From: Antarctobacter heliothermus
GTDB taxonomy: Bacteria > Pseudomonadota > Alphaproteobacteria > Rhodobacterales > Rhodobacteraceae
Reading direction: 5' to 3'
NCBI RefSeq assembly: GCF_002237555.1
Contig: NZ_CP022540.1
Span: 1,116,001 to 1,180,000 of the forward strand
Length of the DNA stretch: 64,000 nt
Shown: positions 38,134 through 46,194 of the stretch, in pieces
Position numbering within the stretch: the stretch's first letter is position 1
Layout of the letters: every line of letters starts with the position of its first letter
Notes under the pieces: model-generated
What the model saw: the letters and a program-made list of their open reading frames with translations, nothing else
Database searches by the model: none
What the model was told of the DNA's origin: nothing
Program-made: the position numbers and the translations under genes

Positions 38134-38799
38134 ATGAACAACGCATTGATCATCGGAGACAGCGGCGGCATCGGCGGGGCGGTGGCCGCGCGGCTGCGCG
38201 CGACAGGGGTAGTCGTCACCGGCCTGTCGCGGTCACACGACGGGCTGGACGTGACCGATGAGGTCAGCGTGCGCCGAGCGCTGGGCGGCCTGAGCGGGCC
38301 GTTCGACTTGATTTTAGTCGCTACGGGCGCGTTGGAAATCCAAGGCGCGGAGCCGGAAAAGTCGCTGAAAACGCTGGATGCCAAAGCCTTGGCGGATCAG
38401 TATCTTTTGAACGCAATCGGCCCGGTGATGGTGCTGAAACACGCGCAGCATTTGTTGCCCCGTGACCGCCCAGCGGTTTTTGCGGTGTTGTCTGCGCGGG
38501 TCGGGTCCATCACGGACAACCGGCTGGGTGGATGGTACAGCTACCGCGCTGCCAAGGCGGGGGTGAACCAATTGATCCACACTGCAGCAGTCGAACTGGG
38601 ACGGACACATCCACAGTTGGCCTGCGTCTGTCTGCATCCCGGCACCGTTGAAACCGAATTTACCGCGAAATACGCCGCCCGCCACCCGACGGTCACAGCA
38701 GAGCATGCGGCAGAGAGGTTGGTGGCGGTGATGTCGGGGCTACTGGCCAAGGACACCGGAAAATTCCTAGATTATGCTGGTCAGGAAATCCCGTGGTGA
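38134..38799 (+). CDS. Short-chain dehydrogenase, C-factor-like
   Basis: 221 residues from the ATG at 38134; a GTG at 38107 would add 9 residues. The Rossmann loop is ALIIGDSGGIGGAVAARL at the N-terminus, the catalytic YSYRAAKAGVNQLIHTAAVE (Tyr-x-x-x-Lys) is near residue 145, with SARVGSI before it, so it is probably active. Resembles the C-factor/CsgA group of SDRs. The substrate is unknown. It starts 31 bases after modC and its stop overlaps the start of the photolyase gene by 7 bases, which ties it to that gene more than to modABC. Confidence 0.78.
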   Translation: MNNALIIGDSGGIGGAVAARLRATGVVVTGLSRSHDGLDVTDEVSVRRALGGLSGPFDLILVATGALEIQGAEPEKSLKTLDAKALADQYLLNAIGPVMVLKHAQHLLPRDRPAVFAVLSARVGSITDNRLGGWYSYRAAKAGVNQLIHTAAVELGRTHPQLACVCLHPGTVETEFTAKYAARHPTVTAEHAAERLVAVMSGLLAKDTGKFLDYAGQEIPW

Positions 38800-40319
38800 G
38801 CCGCCTGATTTTGGTCTTGGGCGACCAGTTGAGTGAGGGACTTGCCGCGCTCAAGGCGGCTGACAAGGCGCGCGATGTGGTGGTCATGGCCGAAGTCGCG
38901 GACGAAGCGGGCCATGTCCCGCACCACCCCAAGAAGATCGCACTGATCTTTGCCGCGATGCGCAAGTTCGCGGCGCAGTTGCGGAACGATGGCTGGGATG
39001 TGCGGTACGCTAAACTGGACGACACTGGAAACGCCGGGTCCATCTGCGGCGAACTTTTGCGCCGCGCTGAGGAGACAGGCGCGACCGAGGTCATTGCCAC
39101 AGAGCCCGGAGAATGGCGTCTGATCAACGCCCTACAGCACTGCCCACTAAAGGTGCGGATGCTGGAGGATGACAGGTTCATTGCCTCTCACTCCGAGTTC
39201 GACAACTGGGCAGACGGGCGCAAGGCGCTGCGGATGGAGTATTTCTATCGCGACATGCGGCGCAAGACGGGGCTGCTGATGGAGGGGGACAAGCCGGTGG
39301 GCGGCCAGTGGAACTATGACCACGATAACCGCAAACCGGCTCCGGATGAGGTGACGCATGCCCCCCTCTGGTTTGAGCCGGATGAGGAAACCAAAGAGGT
39401 TCTGGACCTTGTCGAGGCCCGCTTTGCCGACAACTTCGGGGTCTTGCGGCCCTTTGGGTTTGCCACGAACCGAGAGCAGGCGTTGCGTGCGCTGGGGCAT
39501 TTTGTGGACCATGCCCTGCCGCGTTTCGGCGACTATCAGGACGCGATACAGGATCGGAACAGGTTTCTTTATCACTCGCTCTTGTCGGCTTACATCAACA
39601 TTGGACTGCTGGATGTGCTGGAAGTGTGCCAAGCAGTTGAAAAAGAGTATGAAAATGGGGATGTCCCGATCAATGCGGCAGAGGGGTTCATCCGGCAGAT
39701 CATCGGCTGGCGGGAGTACATGCGTGGCATCTATTTTCGCGAGGGGCCAGAGTATCCAACGCGCAACGTGTTGAAACATAGCCGGACGTTGCCAGCCCTT
39801 TACTGGGGAGCTGAGACGGATATGCGATGTATGGCCAAGGCGGTCGAGCAGACGCGCGATGAGGCATACGCCCATCACATCCAACGGCTGATGGTGACGG
39901 GTAATTTCGGTCTTCTGGCGGGCATTGATCCGGGCGCGCTGCACGAATGGTATTTAAGCGTCTATGTTGATGCTTTTGAGTGGGTCGAGGCACCAAACAC
40001 CGTTGGAATGAGCCAATTCGCCGATGGTGGTCTGGTCGCGTCAAAGCCTTATGTGTCTTCGGGAAATTACATCAATAAGATGTCGGACCACTGTAAGGTT
40101 TGCGCCTATTCGGTGACGAAAAAGACGGGTGAGGGGGCTTGTCCGTTCAACCTGCTGTACTGGCATTTCATGGACCGGCACCGCGAAAGGTTTGAGGGCA
40201 ATCCACGCATGGCGCAGATGTACCGTACCTTTGATCGTATGGACTCCGACAAGCGGGAATCAGTGCTGAATGAGGCGCAGGGATTTCTCGACCGGATGGA
40301 TGCCGGGGAAAGGGTCTGA
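38793..40319 (+). CDS. Iron-sulfur bacterial cryptochrome/(6-4) photolyase (FeS-BCP, PhrB/CryB type)
   Basis: 508 residues from a GTG at 38793 (or 38796), overlapping the SDR stop. The first ~130 residues are the alpha/beta antenna domain (LILVLGDQLSEGLAAL), then the helical FAD-binding domain. The four cysteines Cys346, Cys434, Cys437 and Cys450 are spaced 88, 3 and 13 residues apart, the same as Cys350/438/441/454 of Agrobacterium PhrB, which hold a [4Fe-4S] cluster. Family members repair (6-4) UV lesions in DNA or act as light sensors (CryB of Rhodobacter). It is convergent with dsrE-like gene at 40386. Confidence 0.9.
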   Translation: MVSRLILVLGDQLSEGLAALKAADKARDVVVMAEVADEAGHVPHHPKKIALIFAAMRKFAAQLRNDGWDVRYAKLDDTGNAGSICGELLRRAEETGATEVIATEPGEWRLINALQHCPLKVRMLEDDRFIASHSEFDNWADGRKALRMEYFYRDMRRKTGLLMEGDKPVGGQWNYDHDNRKPAPDEVTHAPLWFEPDEETKEVLDLVEARFADNFGVLRPFGFATNREQALRALGHFVDHALPRFGDYQDAIQDRNRFLYHSLLSAYINIGLLDVLEVCQAVEKEYENGDVPINAAEGFIRQIIGWREYMRGIYFREGPEYPTRNVLKHSRTLPALYWGAETDMRCMAKAVEQTRDEAYAHHIQRLMVTGNFGLLAGIDPGALHEWYLSVYVDAFEWVEAPNTVGMSQFADGGLVASKPYVSSGNYINKMSDHCKVCAYSVTKKTGEGACPFNLLYWHFMDRHRERFEGNPRMAQMYRTFDRMDSDKRESVLNEAQGFLDRMDAGERV

Positions 40320-40348
40320 CGCCGCACTGATACGACGGGTTCCGCGGC

Positions 40349-40377
40349 GCGCCACCGCCGATAACTGGCGATGGCGC
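40349..40377. terminator. Hairpin between the convergent photolyase and DsrE-like genes
   Basis: GCGCCACCGCC (40349-40359) pairs with GGCGATGGCGC (40367-40377) with one mismatch around a 7-base loop. There is no T tract on either strand. The position between two convergent stops supports a terminator role, but it could be only a hairpin. Confidence 0.45.
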
Positions 40378-40385
40378 AACGCTGC

Positions 40386-40844
40386 TTATGGCTTGATGTA
40401 GGTATAGCCTTCTTGCTGCAGCTTCGACAGCTCGGCCACGCCCGACGGCACGATATCATCTTCCCACACGTCGTAGAGGTCGTCGGAGTAGTTGATATTG
40501 CGTCCGGTGAGGGTGTTGTTGCAGACGTGAAATTTTACGTTCTGAGATTTCAACCCGCCGATGACTGTCTGTAGACCGTCGTCTGCCATAGCCGATTGCA
40601 GCATGCTGATGCCGTTACCGTGCAGCACAACCTTGATATCCATGTTCTCGACGCCGACGGCATTGATGTGGTTCTGAATGTTGCGCATGGCGCCGCGATA
40701 GGCTTTGGAGTTCTCCCCACCAAGATAATTGATGTGATAGACGACTTTCTGTTTGCCATACCCTTCGGCAAACGACGGGTTCGGTGTCGCAAAAAACGCG
40801 ATGGCAAGCCCGATGATGGCAGCAAGGCGGATGAAGTGAGTCAT
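40386..40844 (-). CDS. Exported DsrE/DsrF-family protein
   Basis: 152 residues from the ATG at 40844, preceded by GGAGGAGACC; an upstream in-frame start lacks a signal peptide ahead of MTHFIRLAAIIGLAIAFFA. The signal peptide ends at SFA, and the mature protein starts EGYGKQKVVYHINYLGGENS. The DsrE-like fold shows ALxxIxNHI, KVVLHGNGISML and the conserved Cys108 in VKFHVCNNTL, the cysteine that carries sulfane sulfur in the cytoplasmic DsrE/TusD relatives. Here it acts in the periplasm. It follows the PhnD-LuxR gene after 128 bases, with a possible hairpin in between. No other Dsr or Sox gene is in the window. Confidence 0.8.
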   Translation of the reverse strand: MTHFIRLAAIIGLAIAFFATPNPSFAEGYGKQKVVYHINYLGGENSKAYRGAMRNIQNHINAVGVENMDIKVVLHGNGISMLQSAMADDGLQTVIGGLKSQNVKFHVCNNTLTGRNINYSDDLYDVWEDDIVPSGVAELSKLQQEGYTYIKP

Positions 40845-40931
40845 TGTTCTGGTCTCCTCCCAAAATGGGCGGGCTGACCGTGCCCGCCAAAGACCAGAAT
40901 GCCGCATGGGCACTGCCGCCGCACACCCCGC

Positions 40932-40953
40932 AAAACCCCGTGTTTCATGCGGG
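40932..40953 (-). terminator. Weak hairpin between the LuxR-type regulator and dsrE-like gene
   Basis: On the minus strand, CCAAACCC...GGGTTTT arms flank a short loop (AAACCCGCATGAAACACGG region), followed by TTTTGCGG. Arms of about 6 pairs with a short T tract could be an intrinsic terminator of the regulator gene. The pairing is modest. Confidence 0.35.
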
Positions 40954-40972
40954 TTTGGTCCCCGGGAATACC

Positions 40973-42238
40973 CTAGGTTTCTGGAATTGCCCGCGTTTCC
41001 TGCTGTCCTGCTCGGGCGATAAGCTGGGCGGAACTGCGGGCCTCGAACTTGCGCAGCAGGTTGGCGCGGTGAAACTCGACCGTCTTGGGGCTGATGCCTA
41101 ATTGCGCGGCGATTTCCTTTGTCGATTTGCCTGCGCCGATCTGCGCCAGCACCTGCGTCTCTCGCCGGGTCAGCGAAACGGTGTCCTGATCCCTTGTTGG
41201 CTTGGCTGCCCGGGTCGGGCCGCCGCGCCGCGCCCGTATAACGACCAGGCCACCTGCAAGACCAAGCACACCAACAGCGCCGACAAACAGCCAGAGCACA
41301 AACGCGGTGCCGGGGTTGCCGACATCCGTTGCGGGTGACGACCAGCCCGCAAAGGCAGCGACCAGTGCATGCGCGTCATGGTAGCTGACCGGCGCGCCCC
41401 AGGGGTCTGGCAGACCACGATCCGTGCTTTGCAACAGGGCCAGCGCCACCGCGTCGCGCATTGCAGCATCGGTTCCAGCCAGCGCCAGAAATGGCCATTC
41501 CGGGTAAAGGCGTGTGCTGACCGCCTCAGGGTGGGTGTAGGTGACATTGGCATTGAGCGCGCGAAGGCTATCGCTGGGCACAGTGCCTTCGATTACCAAC
41601 CGTTCCAGCAGGCCACTGCGTACAATGCCTGCGTCCAGTTTGCCCGACAGAACGTCCGCGACAATCGCGTCCTGCGGAAAGCCGTAAAAGACAAGGTCGG
41701 CGGGATCGTCGAAAAGATCGACACCCTGGGCGCGTGCCTCGAACCAAGTCATTTGGAACCCGCCAAAGGCCTGCGGAGCCACCGCCCCGACCCGCGCGCC
41801 GCGCAGATCGGCAAAGGTGGTCAATTGGCTGTCCGTCCGCACCAGCACCGCCGAGCCGAATTGCAGGGTATGTGCGCCATCCGCCAGAGAACGCTTACGC
41901 GTGGCCAGCACGCTCATCGGATACTGCCCGGCTAGGTCGATGTAGTGGCCGGGGTTGGTTATGAGAAAGTCCAGCCCGCCCGCATTGATCAACGGCCCGG
42001 CAGAGGTCAGCGTAACCGGGACAAACCGCACCACATGGGCGGGCAGGGCCTCTTGCAGATAGGTGGCAAGCAGGGACCACTGCGACTCTCTGGCGTTCCA
42101 GCCGCGATGCGCCAGAACCCCGACGCGGACGATTGGACGTTCGATGTCCTGCGCGCGCGAGGGGACGGCGCACAGGCACGACAGCAGGAGGCACAGCAGT
42201 AGTGCGCGCGCGCCGCCTAAACCATCGGCACGGATCAT
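40973..42238 (-). CDS. Membrane-spanning one-component regulator: PhnD/TtrS-like periplasmic sensor fused to a LuxR helix-turn-helix
   Basis: 421 residues from the ATG at 42238. Residues 10-30 are a signal sequence (LLLCLLLSCLCAVPSRAQ). Residues 36-275 form a PhnD/SsuA-type periplasmic binding domain of the kind found in the tetrathionate sensor TtrS, with VGVLAHRGW, FLITNPGHYIDL and YPEWPFLALAGT. Residues 312-334 are a single membrane helix (FVLWLFVGAVGVLGLAGGLV) followed by positive RARRGG. Residues 355-411 are a complete LuxR helix-turn-helix (LTRRETQVLAQIGAGKSTKE, then AQLGISPKTVEFHRANLLRK). There is no kinase or receiver domain. Ligand binding outside would directly change DNA binding inside; this is inferred from domain order. 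It lies between a MORN gene and an exported DsrE gene. Confidence 0.85.
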   Translation of the reverse strand: MIRADGLGGARALLLCLLLSCLCAVPSRAQDIERPIVRVGVLAHRGWNARESQWSLLATYLQEALPAHVVRFVPVTLTSAGPLINAGGLDFLITNPGHYIDLAGQYPMSVLATRKRSLADGAHTLQFGSAVLVRTDSQLTTFADLRGARVGAVAPQAFGGFQMTWFEARAQGVDLFDDPADLVFYGFPQDAIVADVLSGKLDAGIVRSGLLERLVIEGTVPSDSLRALNANVTYTHPEAVSTRLYPEWPFLALAGTDAAMRDAVALALLQSTDRGLPDPWGAPVSYHDAHALVAAFAGWSSPATDVGNPGTAFVLWLFVGAVGVLGLAGGLVVIRARRGGPTRAAKPTRDQDTVSLTRRETQVLAQIGAGKSTKEIAAQLGISPKTVEFHRANLLRKFEARSSAQLIARAGQQETRAIPET

Positions 42239-42279
42239 CCGCCAATAATACGATGTGTCGTCGCGGTTGGCGCGGCCGT

Positions 42280-43737
42280 TCAATTGTCCGCCGGTGCGGG
42301 GACAGGGGCGGGATCTGGCGCGGCTTGTGGTTCAGGTGCGGGGGTCGCCGGAACGGCGCGTAGGGCGCCGCCGACCCAATCGCCTGACGCCTCTTCGCCG
42401 GTGGCGTATTTCATCGTGCCCTGACCTTGGCGTTTGCCGTCTTTGAACGTGCCCTGATAAATGTCGCCGTTGGCATAAACGGCGATGCCCTCGCCGTTGA
42501 TTTCACCGCGCACCCATGTGCCCTCGTAGCGAAAGCCAGAGGCCATTTCGATAACGCCTTTGCCGTGGCGCTGGCCCTCACGGAACTGGCCATCGTAGAC
42601 GGTGCCGTCGGGATAGGTCGCCTTGCCCTCGCCATGACGTTGGCCGTTCTGCCAATTGCCCTCATAGCGGTAGCCGTCGGGGTACGTCATGACGCCAAAC
42701 CCGTCATTGCGGGCATTCTCAAAGCTGCCCTCATAGACCAGCCCGTTGGGATAGGTCGCACGGCCCTTGCCCTGAATCACGCCGTTGACCCACTCGCCGG
42801 AATAGGTTGCGCCATCGGGATAGGTGATCGTGCCAATGCCATTGGCAAGGTCGCCCTTGAACTGGCCTTCGTAGACAGAACCGTCGGGATAAGTGACCTT
42901 GCCCTTGCCCTCGATCTGGCCGGTGATCCAGTTGCCATCGTAGCGATAGCCGTCCTTGCCGACAAAGCTGCCGGTGCCGTGGCGCTGGTCATTGTTGAAC
43001 TGGCCTTCGTAGACATCGCCGTTCTCGTAGATGACCTTGCCCTTGCCCTCACGCCGACCATCGACAAGCTGACCCTCGTAGACGTCACCATTGGGCTGGA
43101 TCAGCTTGCCTTCGCCGTCGATCTGCCCTTCACGCCATGTGCCTTCGTAGATCAGGCCATCGGGCATCGTCAGCTTGCCAAAGCCGTCGCGTTCGCCATC
43201 GGCGACGCGGCCATCGTAGATCGACTTGTCGGGGTAGGTGACTTTGGCAACGCCTTCCTTGACGCCGTTCACCCATTGGCCGTCATAGACGTAACCGTTT
43301 GGCGCGGTCATCACGCCGCGTCCGTGGTGCAGCGCGTTGCGGAACGATCCCTCATAGCGGACGCCATTGGCGTAGACGGCGATGCCGGTGCCGGTGATCT
43401 TGCCGTCCAGCCATTGGCCCTCATATGTGCCGCCGTCGGCAAAGACGATCTTGCCGACGCCTTCGGGTTTGCCCTTGGCGAAATCGCCGTCATAGACTGA
43501 CCCGTTGGGAAAACGCGCGACGCCCTTGCCCTTGATCTCACCATCGACCCAGTCGCCGGTATATTCATACCCGTTGGGCAGGCGGTAAGTGCCGGTGCCG
43601 TGCTGCATCCCGTTGAGGAAGGTGCCCTCATAGACGCCGCCGTCATCGTATTGTTTGGTGACCACCTGGTCATCCTGCGCCAAGGCGAAACCCGCCAGCG
43701 AAATTGCCAGAATGCCGGTGATGCCTGCAAGTTTCAT
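42280..43737 (-). CDS. Exported MORN-repeat protein with 18 full repeats
   Basis: 485 residues from the ATG at 43737; the signal peptide is MKLAGITGILAISLAGFALA with cleavage before QDDQ, and a longer in-frame start lacks any family similarity. The mature chain is 18 consecutive 23-residue MORN repeats (pattern GxxYEGxWxxGxxxGxGxxxYPN) with a nineteenth degenerate one, then a 30-residue Pro/Ala tail. Repeats alternate between W and F/V/L at the sixth position after the tyrosine, giving a 46-residue super-period with one phase slip at repeat 10. MORN repeats form beta-hairpin ladders that bind lipids or proteins. It is 41 bases upstream of the regulator gene on the same strand. Confidence 0.9.
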   Translation of the reverse strand: MKLAGITGILAISLAGFALAQDDQVVTKQYDDGGVYEGTFLNGMQHGTGTYRLPNGYEYTGDWVDGEIKGKGVARFPNGSVYDGDFAKGKPEGVGKIVFADGGTYEGQWLDGKITGTGIAVYANGVRYEGSFRNALHHGRGVMTAPNGYVYDGQWVNGVKEGVAKVTYPDKSIYDGRVADGERDGFGKLTMPDGLIYEGTWREGQIDGEGKLIQPNGDVYEGQLVDGRREGKGKVIYENGDVYEGQFNNDQRHGTGSFVGKDGYRYDGNWITGQIEGKGKVTYPDGSVYEGQFKGDLANGIGTITYPDGATYSGEWVNGVIQGKGRATYPNGLVYEGSFENARNDGFGVMTYPDGYRYEGNWQNGQRHGEGKATYPDGTVYDGQFREGQRHGKGVIEMASGFRYEGTWVRGEINGEGIAVYANGDIYQGTFKDGKRQGQGTMKYATGEEASGDWVGGALRAVPATPAPEPQAAPDPAPVPAPADN

Positions 43738-43873
43738 ACGCGCTGCCCTGTGGTGTCGGAGTTGGCTCCAAAATTGGGAAAAACCTAATGGAGGGACCGG
43801 GCAGGGGCAATGGCTTTCGAAAACGGGCCGCGATGGGGTACCTTTGCACGGCGTCCGACATCGGTGCCGCAGC

Positions 43874-44368
43874 CTATTGCGCGGGTCCCAGATAGGTGGA
43901 GTTTTCCCACATCCCCTCATGGACGGTGCCATCGGTTTTGATCAATCGGCCCTTGCCGGTCACCGCGCCGTCCACAAATTGGCCGAAATAGCGCGTGCCG
44001 TCCGAATAGAGCAGTGCGCCTTCGCCGTGCCGTTTGTCATCCTTGTATTGCCCTTCGTAGTAGTCTCCGTTGAGATGCCAAGCCTTTCCAGAGCCGTGCC
44101 TATAGCCGTTCACGAATTGGCCTTCGTATGTCTTGAAGCCTTGCCCATCGACAATGCGACCATGACCTGTGAGTTCGCCGTTCACGAAGCCTCCGACATA
44201 GCTGCCGCCGCCGGGCAGGTGCATCGTGCCGACGCCGTGCGGTTTCCCCAATACCATGGGTCCATCGTAGCGCGCGCCATTGGAATAGGTTTTTGTGTCC
44301 GCCATGGCCGACCCTGAAAAGGACAGCAGGATCGCAGTGACGAGGGCGGCGGGCAGGGTAGGGCGCAT
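43874..44368 (-). CDS. Short exported MORN-repeat protein
   Basis: 164 residues. A signal peptide (MRPTLPAALVTAILLSFSGS, then AMA) is followed by about six MORN repeats, for example NGARYDGPMVLGKPHGVGTM and GDYYEGQYKDDKRHGEGALL, ending near the C-terminus without a tail. It is divergent from nadE with 149 bases between starts and 136 bases upstream of the long MORN gene on the same strand, so the two may be co-transcribed. Confidence 0.85.
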   Translation of the reverse strand: MRPTLPAALVTAILLSFSGSAMADTKTYSNGARYDGPMVLGKPHGVGTMHLPGGGSYVGGFVNGELTGHGRIVDGQGFKTYEGQFVNGYRHGSGKAWHLNGDYYEGQYKDDKRHGEGALLYSDGTRYFGQFVDGAVTGKGRLIKTDGTVHEGMWENSTYLGPAQ

Positions 44369-44517
44369 CTGAAGGCTCCGTTAGGTGTGAATGCGCGCAA
44401 GAAACCGGCTAGGTGGTGGCGGTGCAAGGCGAAAGCGCCGGTTTGGCGGCATGGGCTTTCTTCCGCAGTGCCATCTGCTATGTCGGGCATCAAACCTGAT
44501 TGAAGAGGCGCACGCCG

Positions 44518-46176
44518 ATGAGTGACCGTTTCCGCCTGACCCTGGCGCAACTGAATCCCACTGTGGGCGATCTGGACGGCAATGCCGCCAAGGCGCAGGC
44601 CGCCTGGCAGCAAGGCATCGAACAGGGCGCCGACATGGTGGCCCTGCCAGAGATGTTCATTGCCGGTTACAACGCGCAGGATCTGGTGATGAAGCCCGCC
44701 TTCTACACCGCCGCGATGAAGGCGGTCGACGAACTGGCTGCCGCCTGCGCTGATGGTCCGGCGCTGGGCATCGGCGGTCCATATGTCGAGGGAACAGAGC
44801 TGTTCAACGCCTATTTCATCTGTCGCGGCGGCAAGGTGGTGACGCGGGTGCTGAAACATCACCTGCCGAACGAGACGGTCTTTGATGAGGTGCGTATCTT
44901 TGACAGCGGCCCGATTGGGGGGCCCTATGCCGTGGGCAACACGCGGATCGGATCACCGATCTGTGAGGACGCATGGCATGAGGATGTGGCCGAAACGCTG
45001 GTCGAAACTGGGGCCGAATTCCTGTTGGTGCCCAATGGATCGCCTTACTACCGAGGCAAGATGGAAACCCGGTTGAACCACATGGTCGGCCGCGTCGTCG
45101 AAACCGGCTTGCCTCTGATCTACCTCAACATGGTGGGCGGTCAGGACGATCAGGTGTTCGATGGCGCGTCATTCGTGCTGAATCCGGGCGGCCAGATCGC
45201 TGTGCAACTGCCTGCCTTCGACGAATGTGTGGTGCCGGTGGACATGGTACGCGGTGCGGATGGCTGGCGCTGTGAGGAAGGGATGTTTGAAAAGCACCCC
45301 GACGACTGGGAGCAGGATTACCGCGCAATGGTCGAATCCCTGCGCGATTATCTGCGCAAGTCGGGTTTTTCCAAGGTCTTGCTGGGCATGTCGGGTGGTG
45401 TCGATTCGGCGCTAGTGGCGACAATCGCCGCCGATGCGATTGGCCCGCAGAACGTGCGCTGCGTGATGTTGCCGTCGGAATACACTTCTCAGCACTCACT
45501 AGAGGACGCCAAGGCCTGCGCCACAGCGCTGGGCTGTCACTATGATTTTCTCCCTATCGCGCAGGGCCGTGCGGCAATCACCGACACGCTGGCCCCATTG
45601 TTTGAGGGGCGCGCAGCGGACGTGACAGAGGAAAACATCCAGTCACGCCTGCGCGGCCTCCTGTTGATGGCGCTGTCCAACAAGTTTGGTGAGATGCTGC
45701 TGACCACGGGCAATAAATCCGAAGTCGCGGTGGGTTATGCCACGATCTATGGCGACATGGCGGGCGGTTATAACCCGATCAAAGACCTGTATAAAACGCG
45801 GGTGTTCGAAACCTGCCGCTGGCGTAACCTGCACCACCGCGACTGGATGATGGGGAATTCGGGGGAGGTGATCCCCGACCGGATCATCACCAAACCGCCC
45901 AGTGCAGAGTTGCGCGATGATCAGAAAGACAGCGACTCTCTGCCAGACTACCCGGTGCTGGATGCGATTTTGGAGATCCTCGTGGACCGCGACGGGTCGA
46001 TCGAGGATTGCGTGGCCGCAGGTTATGACCGTGCCGACGCGAAACAAGTTGAGCGACTGCTGTATCTCAGCGAATACAAACGGTTCCAGTCCGCCCCCGG
46101 TACACGGTTGACCAAACACGCCTTTTGGCTAGACCGTCGCTATCCCATTGTGAACCGCTGGCGCGATCCAAGCTGA
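44518..46176 (+). CDS. nadE: Glutamine-dependent NAD+ synthase
   Basis: 552 residues from the ATG at 44518, preceded by AGAGGCG; an upstream in-frame ATG adds 6 residues without similarity. The N-terminal nitrilase-type amidase has the Glu-Lys-Cys triad: Glu45 in VALPEMF, Lys113 in RVLKHHLP and Cys149 in GSPICEDAW. It releases ammonia from glutamine, which is channelled to the C-terminal synthetase with the PP-loop LLGMSGGVDSALVATI. It converts nicotinic acid adenine dinucleotide to NAD+. The last residues RRYPIVNRWRDPS match the family. Confidence 0.95.
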   Translation: MSDRFRLTLAQLNPTVGDLDGNAAKAQAAWQQGIEQGADMVALPEMFIAGYNAQDLVMKPAFYTAAMKAVDELAAACADGPALGIGGPYVEGTELFNAYFICRGGKVVTRVLKHHLPNETVFDEVRIFDSGPIGGPYAVGNTRIGSPICEDAWHEDVAETLVETGAEFLLVPNGSPYYRGKMETRLNHMVGRVVETGLPLIYLNMVGGQDDQVFDGASFVLNPGGQIAVQLPAFDECVVPVDMVRGADGWRCEEGMFEKHPDDWEQDYRAMVESLRDYLRKSGFSKVLLGMSGGVDSALVATIAADAIGPQNVRCVMLPSEYTSQHSLEDAKACATALGCHYDFLPIAQGRAAITDTLAPLFEGRAADVTEENIQSRLRGLLLMALSNKFGEMLLTTGNKSEVAVGYATIYGDMAGGYNPIKDLYKTRVFETCRWRNLHHRDWMMGNSGEVIPDRIITKPPSAELRDDQKDSDSLPDYPVLDAILEILVDRDGSIEDCVAAGYDRADAKQVERLLYLSEYKRFQSAPGTRLTKHAFWLDRRYPIVNRWRDPS

Positions 46177-46194
46177 ACTGGACTTTTGACAGGA

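Noticed and set aside
42427..43500. A 357-codon repetitive open frame antisense to the long MORN gene
   Set aside because: Its repeats are the reverse of the MORN codons; the MORN strand has a signal peptide and perfect family match.
42280..43737. Regular short repeats that might be a CRISPR array
   Set aside because: The period of 69 bases is a coding MORN repeat with continuous reading frame and no conserved identical spacer-separated units.
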